In this document: positions 47,031-59,305 of the stretch, piece after piece
How positions within the stretch are numbered: the first letter of the stretch is position 1
How the letters are laid out: each line of letters starts with the position of its first letter
Assembly (NCBI GenBank): GCA_037974665.1
Contig: CM075773.1
Location: 16,668,146-16,732,145 of the forward strand
Direction of reading: 5' to 3'
DNA: 64,000 nucleotides
From: Ehretia macrophylla
Taxonomy: Eukaryota; Streptophyta; Magnoliopsida; Boraginales; Ehretiaceae
Position numbers and translations under genes: made by a program
Notes under the pieces: model-generated
What the model saw: only the letters and a program-made list of their open reading frames with translations
Databases searched by the model: none
What the model was told of the DNA's origin: nothing

Positions 47031-47587
47031 GTCATGTTGAGGGCACAATTCCTTTATGTGTTAACGGTTCACAGTCCCAGCCTAGAGATATGGCCCATTC
47101 AAAAGGCCCAATGGGCTTAACGACAACCCATCCACTTCAACATCGCAGCATCCTCGCAAGACGTGATATCGACGCAGTGTAGGGTCCTCTAATGTGCCGC
47201 GAGTAAGGTTGTCGTCCTTTTAACAGCTCACGACGTACGATCCAGGACGGAAAAACAGAGCAAAAGAAGAAAAGTAGCCCGAAACTGATGAAAACGTTCG
47301 ATTTTGAGCTCCGAAAAGCGCATAGCAAGCTAGCTAGCTGCCCCTGTCGTAGAGCTCTGGGAGAGCTTTCCAACGGTATGATGTGCGCCTCGTAACTCCT
47401 TACGGATCAAAAGTTATGGGCACCGGAGCGACGGAGACCTGGTCACAAGCCCTACGCCCTCGGTTTGCTGGCCCAGCCTCCACGTGAAGAGAAGTTGTCT
47501 TGCCCAAGGTGCCGTGGGATTCGATAATAGAAATGTGGTGGGTAAAGTATCTTGGCAACGCTAACCAGAGCAAAAAAAATTGAAAAG

Positions 47588-47707
47588 GGGGGTGCAACAC
47601 GAGGACTTCCCAAGGGGTCACCCATCCTAGTACTACTCTCGCCCAAGCACGCTTAACTTCGGAGTTCTGGTGGGATCCGGTATATTAGTGCTGGTATGAT
47701 CGCACCC
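47588..47707 (-). rRNA. 5S rRNA: 5S rRNA, unit 70
   Basis: Short, G class. Changes C95T (C box), T38C, C26T, G25A; the start flank reads CCCATCATG. Confidence 0.93.
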
Positions 47708-48264
47708 ATCATGTTGAGGGCACAATTCCTTTATGTGTTAACGGTTCACAGTCCCAGCCTAGAGATATGGCCCATTCAAAAGGCCCAATGGGCTTAACGA
47801 CAACCCATCCGCTTCAACAACGCAGCATCCTCGCAAGACGTGATATCGACGCATTGTAGGGTCCTCTAATGTGCCGCGAGTAAGGTTGTCGTCCTTTTAA
47901 CAGCTCACGACGTACGATCCGGGACGGAAAAACAGAGCAAAAAAAGAAAAGTGGCCCGAAACTGATGAAAACGTTCGATTTTGAGCTCCGAAAAGGGCAC
48001 GACGAGCTAGCTAGCTGCCCCCGTCGTAGAGCTCTCGGAGAGCTTTCCAACGGTATGCTGTGCGCCGCGTAACTCCTTACGGATCAAAAGTTATGGGCAC
48101 CGGAGCGACGGAGACCTGGTCACAAGCCCTACGCCCTCGGTTTGCGGGCCCAGCCTCCACGTGAAGAGAAGTTGTCTTGCCCAAGGTGCCGTGGGATTCG
48201 ATAATAGAAATGTGGCGGGTAAAGTATCTTGGCAACGCTAACCGGAGCAAAAAATATTGAAAAG

Positions 48265-48384
48265 GGGGGTGCAACACGAGGACTTCCCAGGGGGTCACCG
48301 ATCCTAGTACTACTCTCGCCCAAGCACGCTTAAATTCAAAGTTCTGATGGGATCCGGTGCATTAGTGCTGGTATGATCGCACCC
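48265..48384 (-). rRNA. 5S rRNA: 5S rRNA, unit 71
   Basis: Short, G class. Changes G85C, G51T, C47T, C46T; the last three recur only in unit 76. The T8 run is interrupted by an A. Confidence 0.93.
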
Positions 48385-48960
48385 GTCATGTTGAGGGCAC
48401 AATTCCTTTATGTGTTAACGGTTCACAGTCCCAACCTAGAGATATGGCCCATTCAAAAGGCCCAATGGGCTTAACGACAACCCATCCGCTTCAACAACGC
48501 AGCAACCTCGGAAGACGTGATATCGACGCATTGTAGGGTCCTCTAATGTGCCGCGAGTAAGGTTGTCGTCCTTTTAACAGCTCACGACGTACGATCCGGG
48601 ACGGAAAAACAGAGCAAAAGAAGAAAAGTGGCCCGAAACTGATAAAAATGTTCAATTTTGATCTCCGAAAAGGGCACGGCGAGATAGCTCGCTGCCCCCA
48701 TCGTAGAGCTCTCGGAGTGCTTTCCAACGGTATACTGTGCGCCGCGTAACTCCGTACGGATCCAAAGTTATGGGCACCGGAGCGACGGAGACCTGGTCAC
48801 AAGCCCTACGCGCTCGGTTTACGGGCCCAGCCTCCACGTGAAGAGAAGTTGTCTTGCCCAAGGTGCCGTGGGATTCGATAATAGAAATGTGGTGGGTAAA
48901 GTATCTTGGCAACGCAAACTGGAGCAAAAAAAATTGAAAATGGGGGTGCAACACGAGGAC
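48300..48960. repeat. Segmental duplication block C1 (units 71-72)
   Basis: Partner of 51709-52369 at 3409 bp. Shared: gene trio G51T/C47T/C46T, GCAGCAACCTCG, CCGTACGGATCC, flank GAAAATGGGGG. Confidence 0.75.
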
Positions 48961-49061
48961 TTCCCAAGGGGTCACCCATCCTAGTACTACTCTCGCCCAA
49001 GCACGCTTAACTTCGGAGTTCTGATGGGATCCGGTGCATTAGTGCTGGTATGATCGCACCC
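48942..49061 (-). rRNA. 5S rRNA: 5S rRNA, unit 72
   Basis: Short, G class by descent. Single change C95T in the C box. Confidence 0.95.
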
Positions 49062-49618
49062 GTCATGTTGAGGGCACAATTCCTTTATGTGTTAACGGTT
49101 CATAGTCCCAGCCTAGAGATATAGCCTATTCAAAAGGCACAATGGGCTTAACGGCAACCCATCCGCTTCAACAACGCAGCATCCTCGCAAGACGTGATAT
49201 CGACGCATTGTAGGGTCCTCTAATGTGCCGCGAGTAAGGTTGTCGTCCTTTTAACAGCTCACGACGTACGATCCGGGACGGAAAAACAGAGCAAAAGAAG
49301 AAAAGTGGCCCGAAACTGATGAAAACGTTCGATTTTGAGCACCGAAAAGGGCACGGCGAGCTTGCTCGCTGCCCCTGTCGTAGAGCTCTCGGAGAGCTTT
49401 CCAACGGTATGCTGTGCGCCGCGTAACTCCGTACGGATCCAAAGTTATGGGCACCGGAGCGACGGAGACCTGGTCACAAGCCCTACGCCCTCGGTTTGCG
49501 GGCCCAGCCTCCACGTGAAGAGAAGTTGTCTTGCCCAAGGTGCCGTGGGATTCGATAATAGAAATGTGGTGGGTAAAGTATATTGGCAACGCTAACCGGA
49601 GCAAAAAAAATTGAAAAG

Positions 49619-49738
49619 GGGGGTGCAACACGAGGACTTCCCAGGGGTTCACCCATCCTAGTACTACTCTCGCCCAAGCACGCTTAACTTCGGAGTTCTG
49701 ATGGGATCCGGTGCATTAGTGCTGGTATGATCGCACCC
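49619..49738 (-). rRNA. 5S rRNA: 5S rRNA, unit 73
   Basis: Short, G class. Single change C91A in the C box, shared with unit 79. Confidence 0.95.
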
Positions 49739-50295
49739 GTCATGTTGAGGGCACAATTCCTTTATGTGTTAACGGTTCACAGTCCCAGCCTAGAGATATG
49801 GCCCATTCAAAAGGCCCAATGGGCTTAACGACAACCCATCCGCTTCAACAACGCAGCATCCTCGCAAGACGTGATATCGACGCATTGTAGGGTCCTCTAA
49901 CGTGCCGCGAGTAAGGTTGTCGTCCTTTTAACAGCTCACGACGTACGATCCGGGACGGAAAAATAGAGCAAAAGAAGAAAAGTGGCCCAAAACTGATGAA
50001 AACGTTCGATTTTGAGCTCGAAAAAGGGCAAAGCGTGCTAGCTAGCTGCCCCCGTCGTAGAGCTCTCAAAGAGCTTTCCAACGGTATGATGTGCGCCTCG
50101 TAACTCCTTACGGATCAAAAGTTATGGGCACCGGAGCGACGGAGACCTGGTCACAAGCCCTACGCCCTTGGTTTGCGGGCCCAGCTTCCACGTGAAGAGA
50201 AGTTATCTGGCCCAAGGTGCCGTGGGATTCGATAATAGAAATGTGGTGGGTAAAGTATCTTGGCAACCCTAACTGGAGCAAAAAAAATTGAAAAG

Positions 50296-50415
50296 GGGGG
50301 TGCAACACGAGAACTTCCCAGGGGGTCACCCATCCTAGTACTACTCTCGCCCAAGCACGCTTAACTTCGGAGTTCTGATGGGATCCGGTGCATTAGTGCT
50401 GGTATGATCGCACCT
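50296..50415 (-). rRNA. 5S rRNA: 5S rRNA, unit 74
   Basis: Short, C class. Changes C104T and G1A, both shared with unit 80. Confidence 0.94.
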
Positions 50416-50984
50416 GTCATGTTGAGGGCACAATTCCTTTATGTGTTAACGGTTCATAGTCCCAGCCTGGAGATATGGCCCATTCAAAAGGCCCAATGGG
50501 CTTAACGACAAAACATCCGCATCAACAACGCAGCATCCTCGCAAGACGTGATATCGACGCATTGTAGGGTCCTCTAATGTGCCGCGAGTAAGGTTGTCGT
50601 CCTTTTAACAGCTCACGACGTACGATCCGGGACGGAAAAACAGAGCAAAAGAAGAAAAGTGGCCCGAAACTGATGAAAATGTTCAATTTTGAGCTCCGAA
50701 AAGGGCACGGCAAGCTAACTAGCTGCCCCCGTCGTAGAGCTCTCGGAGAGCTTTCCAACGGAATGCTGTGCGCCGCGTAACGCCTTACGGGTCAAAAGTT
50801 TTGGGCACCGGAGCGACAGAGACCTGGTCCCAAGCCCTACGCCCTGGGTTTGCGGGCCCAGCCTCCACGTGAAGAGAAGTTGTGTTGCCCAGGGTGGCGT
50901 GGGATTCGATACTAGAAATGTGGTGGGTAAAGTATCTTGGCAACCCTAACCGGAGCAAAAAAAATTGAAAAAGGGGGTGCAAAA

Positions 50985-51104
50985 GGGGGTGCAACACGAG
51001 GCCTTCCCAGGGGGTCACCCATCCTAGTACTACTCTCACCCAAGCACGCTTAACTTCGGAGTTCTGATGGGATCCGGTGCATTTGTGCTGGTATGATCGC
51101 ACCT
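50985..51104 (-). rRNA. 5S rRNA: 5S rRNA, unit 75 (long)
   Basis: Long unit. Changes T103G (shared with unit 81), C67T, T21A, G1A. Confidence 0.93.
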
Positions 51105-51673
51105 GTCATGTTGAGGGCACAATTCCTTTATGTGTTAACGGTTCACAGTCCCAGCCTAGAGATATGGCCCATTCAAAAGGCCCAATGGGCTTAACGACAA
51201 CCCATCCGCTTCAACAACGCAGCATCCTCGCAAGACGTGATATCGACGCATTGTAGGGTCCTCTAATGTGCCGCGAGTAAGGTTGTCGTCCTTTTAACAG
51301 CTCACGACGTACGATACGGGACGGAAAAACAGAGCAAAAGAAGAAAAGTGGCCCGAAACTGATGAAAATGTTCGAGTTTGAGCTCCGAAAAGGGCACGGC
51401 CAGCTAACTAGCTGCCCCGATCATAGAACTCTCGAAGAGCTTTCCAACGGTATGCTGTGCGCCACGTAACTCCTTACGGATCAAAAGTTATGGGCACCGG
51501 AGCGACGGATACGTGGTCACAAGTCCTACGCCCTCTGTTTCCGGGCCTAGCCTCTACGTGAAGTGAAGTTGTCTTGCCCAAGGTGCCGTGGGATTCGATA
51601 ATAGAAATGTGGTGGGTAAAATATCTTGGCAACCCTAACCGGAGCAAAAAAAATTGAAAAAGGGGGTGCAAAA

Positions 51674-51793
51674 GGGGGTGCAACACGAGGACTTCCCAGG
51701 GGGTCACCCATCCTAGTACTACTCTCGCCCAAGCACGCTTAAATTCAAAGTTCTGATGGGATCCGGTGCATTAGTGCTGGTATGATCGCACCC
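51674..51793 (-). rRNA. 5S rRNA: 5S rRNA, unit 76 (long)
   Basis: Long unit. Changes G51T, C47T, C46T, identical to three of the four in unit 71 although that unit is short. Confidence 0.94.
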
Positions 51794-52369
51794 GTCATGT
51801 TGAGGGCACAATTCCTTTATGTGTTAACGGTTCACAGTCCCAGCCTAGAGATATGGCCCATTCAAAAGGCCCAATGGGCTTAACGACAACCCATCCGCTT
51901 CAACAACGCAGCAACCTCGCAAGACGTGATATCGACGCATTGGAGGGTCCTTTAATGTGCCGCGAGTAAAGTTGCCGTCCTTTTAATAGCTCACGACGTA
52001 CGATCCGGGACGGAAAAACAGAGCAAAAGAAGAAAAGTGGCCCGAAACTGGTGAAAACGTTCTATTTTGAGCTCCGAAAAGGGCACGGCGAGCTTGCTCG
52101 CTTCCCCCGTCGTAGAGCTCTCGGAGAGCTTTCCAACGGTATGCTATGCGCCGCGTAACTCCGTACGGATCCAAAGTTATGGGCACCGGAGCGACGGAGA
52201 CCTGGTCACAAGCCCTACGCCCTCGGTTTGCGGGCCCAGCCTCCACGTGAAGAGAAGTTGTCTTGCCCAAGGTGCCGTGGGATTCGATAATAGAAATGTG
52301 GTGGGTAAAGTATCTTGGCAACGCTAACCGGAGCAAAAAAAATTGAAAATGGGGGTGCAACACGAGGAC
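51709..52369. repeat. Segmental duplication block C2 (units 76-77)
   Basis: Partner of 48300-48960. Confidence 0.75.
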
Positions 52370-52470
52370 TTCCCCGGGGGTCACCCATCCTAGTACTACT
52401 CTCGCCCAAGCACGCTTAACTTCGGAGTTCTGATGGCATCCGGTGCATTAGTGTTGGTATGATCACACCC
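52351..52470 (-). rRNA. 5S rRNA: 5S rRNA, unit 77
   Basis: Short, G class, flank GAAAATGGGGG. Changes T96G, C34G, G17A, C6T. Its spacer combines markers of units 72 and 73. Confidence 0.92.
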
Positions 52471-53027
52471 GTCATGTTGAGGGCACAATTCCTTTACGTG
52501 TTAACGGTTCACAGTCCCAGCCTAGCGATATGGCCCATTCAAAAGGCCCAATGGGCTTAACGATAACCTATCCGCTTCAACAACGCAGCATCCTCGCAAG
52601 ACGTGATATCGACGCATTGTAGGGTCCTCTAATGTGCCGCGAGTAAGGTTGTCGTCCTTTTAACAGCTCATGACGTACGATCCGGGACGGAAAAACAGAG
52701 CAAAAGAAGAAAAGTGGCCCGAAACTGACGAAAACATTCGATTTTGAGCTCCAAAAAGGGCAAAGTGAGCTAGCTAGCTGCCCTCGTCGTAAAGCTCTCA
52801 GAGAGCTTTCCAACGGTATGCTGTGCGCCTCGTAACTGCTTACGGATCAAAAGTTATGGGCACCGGAGCGACGGAGACCTGGTCACAAGCCCTACGCCCT
52901 CGGTTTGCGGGCCCAGCCTCCACGAGAAGAGAAGTTGTCTTGCCCAAGGTTCCGTGGGATTCGATAATAGAAATGTGGTAGGTAAAGTATCTTGGCAACG
53001 CTAACCGGAGCAAAAAAAATTGAAAAG

Positions 53028-53147
53028 GTGGGTGCAACACGAGGACTTCCCAGGGGGTCACCCATCCTAGTACTACTCTCGCCCAAGCACGCTTAACTTC
53101 GGAGTTCTGATGGAATCCGGTGCATTAGTGCTGGTATGATCGCACCC
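53028..53147 (-). rRNA. 5S rRNA: 5S rRNA, unit 78
   Basis: Short, G class. Changes C119A and C34T. This is the one unit that separates the duplicated blocks C2 and D2. Confidence 0.94.
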
Positions 53148-53704
53148 GTCATGTTGAGGGCACAATTCCTTTACGTGTTAAGGGTTCACAGTCCCAGCCT
53201 AGAGATATGGCCCATTCAAAAGGCCCAATGGGCTTAACGACAACCCATCCGCTTCAACAACGCAGCATCCTCGCAAGACGTGATATCGACGCATTGTAGG
53301 GTCCTCTAATGTGCCGCGAGTAAGGTTGTCGTCCTTTTAACAGCTCACGACGTACGATCCGGGACGGAAAAACAGAGCAAAAGAAGAAAAGTGGCCCGAA
53401 ACTGATGAAAACGTTCGATTTTGAGCACCGAAAAGGGCACGGCGAGCTAACTAGCTGCCCCTGTCGTAGAGCTCTCGGAGAGCTTTCCAACGGTATGCTG
53501 TGCGCCGCGTAACTCTGTACGGATCCAAAGTTATGGGCACCGGAGCGACGGAGACCTGGTCACAAGCCCTACGCCCTCGGTTTGCAGGCCCAGCCTCCAC
53601 GTGAAGAGAAGTTGTCTTGCCCAAGGTGCCGTGGGATTCGATAATAGAAATGTGGTGGGTAAAGTATCTTGGCAACGCTAACCGGAGCAAAAAAAATTGA
53701 AAAG

Positions 53705-53824
53705 AGGGGTGCAACACGAGGACTTCCCAGGGGTTCACACATCCTAGTACTACTCTCGCCCAAGCACGCTTAACTTCGGAGTTTTGATGGGATCCGGTGC
53801 ATTAGTGCTGGTATGATCGCACCC
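53705..53824 (-). rRNA. 5S rRNA: 5S rRNA, unit 79
   Basis: Short, G class. Changes C120T, C91A, G86T, G41A. Confidence 0.93.
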
Positions 53825-54381
53825 GTCATGTTGAGGGCACAATTCCTTTATGTGTTAACGGTTCACAGTCCCAGCCTAGAGATATGGCCCATTCAAAAGG
53901 CCCAATGGGCTTAACGACAACCCATCCGCTTCAACAACGCAGCATCCTCGCAAGACGTGATATCGACGCATTGTAGGGTCCTCTAATGTGCCGCGAGTAA
54001 GGTTGTCGTCCTTTTAACAGCTCACGACGTACGATCCGGGACGGAAAAACATAGCAAATGAAGAAAAGTGGCCCGAAACTGATGAAAATGTTCGATTTTG
54101 AGCTCCAAAAAGGGTAAAGCGTGCTAGCTCGCTGCCCCCGTCGTAGAGCTCTCAGAGAGCTTTCCAACGGTATGCTGTGCGCCTCGTAACTCCTTACGGA
54201 TCAAAAGTTATGGGCACCGGAGCGACGGAGACCTGGTCACAAGCCCTACGCCCTTGGTTTGCGGGCCCAGCTTCCACGTGAAGAGAAGTTATCTGGCCCA
54301 AGGTGCCGTGGGATTCGATAATAGAAATGTGGTGGGTAAAGTATCTTGGCAACCCTAACTGGAGCAAAAAAAATTGAAAAG

Positions 54382-54501
54382 GGGGGTGCAACACGAGAAC
54401 TTCCCAGGGGGTCACCCATCCTAGTACTACTCTCGCCCAAGCATGCTTAACTTCGGAGTTCTGATGGGATCCGGTGCATTAGTGCTGGTATGATCGCACC
54501 T
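54382..54501 (-). rRNA. 5S rRNA: 5S rRNA, unit 80
   Basis: Short, C class. Changes C104T, G58A (A box), G1A. Confidence 0.94.
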
Positions 54502-55070
54502 GTCATGTTGAGGGCACAATTCCTTTATGTGTTAACGGTTCATAGTCCCAGCCTGGAGATATGGCCCATTGAAAAGGCCCAATGGGCTTAACGACAACCC
54601 ATCCGCATCAACAACGCAGCATCCTCGCAAGACGTGATATCGACGCATTGTAGGGTCCTCTAATGTGCCGCGAGTAAGGTTGTCGTCGTTTTAACAGCTC
54701 ACGACGTACGATCCGGGACGGAAAAACAGAGCAAAAGAAGAAAAGTGGCCCGAAACAGATGAAAATGTTCAATTTTGAGCTCCGAAAAGGGCACGGCGAG
54801 CTAACTAGCTGCCCCCGTCGTAGAGCTCTCGGAGTGCTTTCCAACGGTATGCTGTGCACCGCGTAACTCCTTACGGGTCAAAAGTTATGGGCACCGGAGC
54901 GACGGAGACCTGGTCCCAAGCCCTACGCCCTCGGTTTGCGGGCCCAGCCTCCACGTGAAGAGAAGTTGTGTTGCCCAAGGAGCCGTGGGATTCGATAATA
55001 GAAATGTGGTGGGTAAAGTATCTTGGCAACCCTAACCGGAGCAAAAAAAATTGAAAAAGGGGGTGCAAAA

Positions 55071-55190
55071 GGGGGTGCAACACGAGGCCTTCCCAGGGGG
55101 TCACCCATCCTAGTACTACTCTCGCCCAAGCACGCTTAACTTCGGAGTTCTGATGGGATCCGGTGCATTAGTGCTGGTATGATCGCACCC
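55071..55190 (-). rRNA. 5S rRNA: 5S rRNA, unit 81 (long)
   Basis: Long unit. Single change T103G. Confidence 0.95.
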
Positions 55191-55600
55191 GTCATGTTGA
55201 GGGCACAATTCCTTTATGTGTTAACGGTTCACAGTCCCAGCCTAGAGATATGGCCCATTCAAAAGGCCTAATGGGCTTAACAACAACCCATCCGCTTCAA
55301 CAACGCATCATCCTCGCAAGACGTGATATCGACGCATTGTAGGGTCCTCTAATATGCCGCGAGTAAGGTTGTCGTCCTTTTAACAGCTCACGACATGCGA
55401 TCCGGGATGGAAAAACAGATCAAAATAAGAAAAGTGGCCCGAAACTGATGAAAACGTTCGATTTTGAGCTCCGAAAAGGGCATAGCATGCTAGCTAGGTG
55501 CCCCCGTCGTAGAGCTCTTGGAGAGCTTTCCAACGGTATGCTGTGCGCCTCGTAACACCTTACGGATCAAAAGTTATGGCACCGGAGCGATGGATACCTG

Positions 55601-55949
55601 GTCCCAAGCCCCAAGCCCTCGGCTTGCGGGCCCAGCCTCCACGTGAAGAGAAGTTGTCTTGCCCAAGGTGCCGTGGGATTCGATAATAGAAATGTGGTGG
55701 GTAAAGTATCTTGGCAACCCTTACCGGAGCAAAAAAAATTGAAATGGGAGGTGCAACACGAGGACTTCCCAGGGGTCACAAGCCCTACGCCCTCGGTTTG
55801 CGGGCCCAGCCTCCACGTGAAGAGAAGTTGTCTTGCCCAAGGTGCCGTGGGATTCGATAATAGAAATGTGGTGGGTAAAGTATCTTGGCAACCCTTACCG
55901 GAGCAAAAAAAATTGAAATGGGAGGTGCAACACGAGGACTTCCCAGGGG
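55601..55949. repeat. 174-bp partial tandem duplication (spacer plus 5S 3' end)
   Basis: Two copies, about 55601-55775 and 55776-55949. From 55626 on, the first copy is identical to the second, including the rare CCCTTACCGG and GAAATGGGAGG. The first 25 bases differ (CCCCAAGCC, GGCTTGC versus CCCTACGCC, GGTTTGC). The junction joins 5S sequence AGGGG to spacer at GGTCAC, a hexamer present at both parent sites. Confidence 0.92.
55747..55779 (-). pseudogene. 5S rRNA 3' fragment (about positions 88-120)
   Basis: Thirty-three bases of the 5S 3' end left by the 174-bp duplication, lacking the A box, intermediate element and most of the C box, with one G fewer in the G run than the gene. It keeps its own terminator runs. 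It cannot be a promoter-bearing gene. Confidence 0.93.
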
Positions 55950-56040
55950 GTCACCCATCCTAGTACTACTCTCGCCCAAGCACGCTTAACTTCGGAGTTC
56001 TGATGGGATCCGGTGCATTAGTGCTGGTATGATCGCACCC
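55921..56040 (-). rRNA. 5S rRNA: 5S rRNA, unit 82
   Basis: Full-length gene following the duplication; C class. Single change C118T, shared with the upstream fragment and with unit 89. Confidence 0.95.
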
Positions 56041-56597
56041 GTCATGTTGAGGGTACAATTCCTTTATGTGTTAACGGTTCACAGTCACAGCCTAGAGATA
56101 TGGCCCATTCAAAAGGCCCAATGGGCTTAACGACAACCCATCCGCTTCAACAACGCAGCATCCTCGCAAGACGTGATATCGACGCATTGTAGGGTCCTCT
56201 AATGTGCCGCGAGTAAGGTTGTCGTCCTTTTAACAGCTCACGACGTACGATCCGGGACGGAAAAACAGAGCAAAAGAAGAAAAGTGGCCCGAAACTGATG
56301 AAAACGTTCGATTTTGAGCTCCGAAAAGGGCACGGCGAGCTAAGTAGCTGCCCCCGTCGTAGAGTTCTCGGAGAGCTTTCCAACGGTATGTCGTGCGCCG
56401 CGTAACTCCTTACGGATCAAAAGTTATGGGCACCGGAGCGACGGAGACCTGGTCACAAGCCCTACGCCCTCGGTTTGCGGGCCCAGCCTCCACGTGAAGA
56501 GAAGTTGTCTTGCCCAAGGTGCCGTGGGATTCGATAATAGAAATGTGGTGGGTAAAGTATCTTGGCAACCCTAACCGGAGCAAAAAAAATTGAAATG

Positions 56598-56717
56598 GGG
56601 GGTGCAACACGAGGACTTCCCAGGGGGTCACCCATCCTAGTACTACTCTCGCCCAAGCACGCTTAACTTCGAAGTTCTGATGGGATCCGGTGCATTAGTT
56701 CTGGTATGATCGCACCC
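56598..56717 (-). rRNA. 5S rRNA: 5S rRNA, unit 83
   Basis: Short, C class, flank GAAATGGGGG. Changes C46T and C18A. Confidence 0.94.
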
Positions 56718-57274
56718 GTCATGTTGAGGGCACAATTCCTTTATGTGTTAACGGTTCACAGTCCCAGCCTAGAGATATGGCCCATTCAAAAGGCCCAACG
56801 GGCTTAACGACAACCCATCCGCTTCAACAACGCAGCATCCTCGCAAGACGTGATATCGACGCATTGTAGGGTCCTCTAATGTGCCGCGAGTAAGGTTGTC
56901 GTCCTTTTAACAGCTCACGACGTACGATCCGGGACGGAAAAACAGATCAAAAGAAGAAAAGTGGCCCGAAACTAATGAAAACGTTCGATTTTGAACTCCG
57001 AAAAGGGCACAGCGAGCTAGCTAGGTGCCCCCGTCGTAGAGCTCTCAGCGAGCTTTCCAACGGTATGCTGTGCGCCTCGTAACTCCTTACGGATCAAAAG
57101 TTATGGGCACCGGAGCGACGGAGACCTGGTCACAAGCCCTACGCCCTTGGTTTGCGGGCCCAGCCTCCACGTGAAGAGAAGTTGTCTTGCCCAAGGTGCC
57201 GTGGGATTCGATAATAGAAATGTGGTGGGTAAAGTATCTTGGCAGCCCTAACCGGAGCAAAAGAAATTGAAAAG

Positions 57275-57394
57275 GGGGGTGCAACACGAGGACTTCCCAG
57301 GGGGTCACCCATCCTAGTACTACTCTCGCCCAAGCACGCTTAACTTCGGAGTTCTGATGGGATCCGGTGCATTAGTGCTGGTATGATCGCACCC
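57275..57394 (-). rRNA. 5S rRNA: 5S rRNA, unit 84 (consensus gene)
   Basis: Exact consensus gene. Short, C class. The T8 run is interrupted by one C, leaving T4 runs. Confidence 0.97.
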
Positions 57395-57951
57395 GTCATG
57401 TTGAGGGTACAATTCCTTTATGTGTTAACGGTTCACAGTCCCAGCCTAGAGATATGGCCCATTCAAAAGGCCCAATGGGCTTAACGACAACCCATCCGCT
57501 TCAACAACGCAGCATCCTCGCAAGACGTGATATCGACGCATTGTAGGGTCCTCTAATGAGCCGCGAGTAGGGTTGTCGTCCTTTTAACAGCTCACGACGT
57601 ACGATCCGGGACGGAAAAACAGAGCAGAAGAAGAAAAGTGGCCTGAAATTGATGAAAACGTTCGATTTTGAGATACGAAAAGGGCACGGCGAGCTAGCTA
57701 CCTGCCCCCGTCGTAGAGCTCTCGGAGAGCTTTCCAACGGTATGCTGTGCGCCTCGTAACTCCTTACGGATCAAAAGTTATGGGCACCGGAGCAACGGAG
57801 ACCTGGTCACAAGCCCTACGCCCTCGGTTTGCAGGCCCAGCCTCCACGTGAAGAGAAGTTGTCTTGCCCAAGGTGCCGTGGGATTCGATAATAGAAATGT
57901 GGTGGGTAAAGTATCTTGGCAACCCTAACCGGAGCAAAAAAAATTGAAAAG

Positions 57952-58071
57952 GGGGGTGCAACACGAGGACTTCCCAGGGGGTCACCCATCCTAGTACTAC
58001 TCTCGCCCAAGCACGCTTAACTTCGGAGTTCTGATGGGATCCGGTACATTAGTGCTGGTATGATCGCAACC
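57952..58071 (-). rRNA. 5S rRNA: 5S rRNA, unit 85
   Basis: Short, C class. Changes C26T and G3T. Confidence 0.94.
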
Positions 58072-58628
58072 GTCATGTTGAGGGCACAATTCCTTTATGG
58101 TATAACGGTTCACAGTCCCAGCCTAGAGATATGGCCCATTCAAAAGGCCCAATGGGCTTAACGACAACCCATCCTCTTCAACAACGCAGCATCCTCGCAA
58201 GACGTGATATCGACGCATTGTAGGGTCCTCTAATGTGCCGCGAGTAAGGTTGTCGTCCTTTTAACAGCTCACGACGTACGATCCGAGACGGAAAAACAGA
58301 GCCAAAGAAGAAAAGTGGCCCGAAACTGATGAAAACGTTCGATTTTGAGCTCCGAAAATGGCACGGCGAGCTAGCTACCTGCCCCCATCGTAGAGCTCTC
58401 GGAGAGCTTTCCAATGGTATGCTGTGCGCCGCGTAACTCCTTACGGATCAAAAGTTATGGGCACCGGAGTAACGGAGACCTAGTCACAAGCCCTACGCCC
58501 TCAGTTTTCGGGCCCAGCCTCCACGTGAAGCGAAGATGTCTTGCCCAAGGTGCCGTGGGATTCGATAATAGAAATGTGGTGGATAAAGTATCTTGGCAAC
58601 CCAAACCAGAGCAAAAAAAATTGAAAAG

Positions 58629-58747
58629 GTGAGTGCAACACAAGGAATTCCCAGGGGTCACCTATCCTACTACTACTCTCGCCCAAGCACGCTTAACTTC
58701 GGAGTTCTGATGGGATCTGGTGCATTAGTGCTGGTATGATCGCACCC
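58629..58747 (-). rRNA. 5S rRNA: 5S rRNA, unit 86 (119 nt, divergent)
   Basis: One base is deleted within the C run at 91-95 of the C box. Further changes C119A, C117T, C107T, G102T, G85A, C78G, G30A. The deletion in the C box and damaged helix I make this a probable pseudogene. Confidence 0.85.
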
Positions 58748-59305
58748 GTCATGTTGAGGGAACAATTCCTTTATGTGTTAACGGTTCACAGTCCCAGCCT
58801 AGAGATATGGCCCATTCAAAAGGCCCAATGGGCTTAACGACAACCCATCCGCTTCAACAACGCAGCATCCTCGCTAGACGTGATATCGACGCATTGTAGG
58901 GTCCTCTAATGTGCCGCGAGTAAGGTTGTCGTCCTTTTAACAGCTCACGACGTACGATCCGGGACGGAAAAACAGAGCAAAATAAGAAAAGTGGCCAGAA
59001 ATTGATGAAAACGTTTGATTTTAAGCTCCGAAAATGGCACGGCGTGCTAGCTAGCTGCCCCCGTCGTAGAGCTCTCAGAGAGCTTTCCAACGGTATGCTG
59101 TGCGCCGCGTAACTCCTTACGGATCAAAAGTTATGGGCACCGGAGCGACGGAGACCTGGTCACAAGCCCTACGACCTCGGTTTGCGGGCCCAGCCTCCAC
59201 GTGAAGAAAAGTTGTGTTGCCCAAGGTGCCGTGGGATTCGATAATAGAAATGTGGTGGGTAAAGTATCTTGGAAACCCTAACCGGAGCAAAAAAACATTG
59301 AAAAA

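Larger units (their letters stand above)
49330..51020. repeat. Segmental duplication block D1 (units 73-75)
   Basis: Partner of 53416-55106 at exactly 4086 bp for all three gene starts. Confidence 0.85.
53416..55106. repeat. Segmental duplication block D2 (units 79-81)
   Basis: Partner of 49330-51020. Confidence 0.85.

Noticed and set aside
48652..52384. Longer ORFs of 107-133 codons around units 72, 73 and 77
   Set aside because: They arise from a shared CCGTACGGATCC variant that removes a stop codon in the spacer. No protein signature is present.
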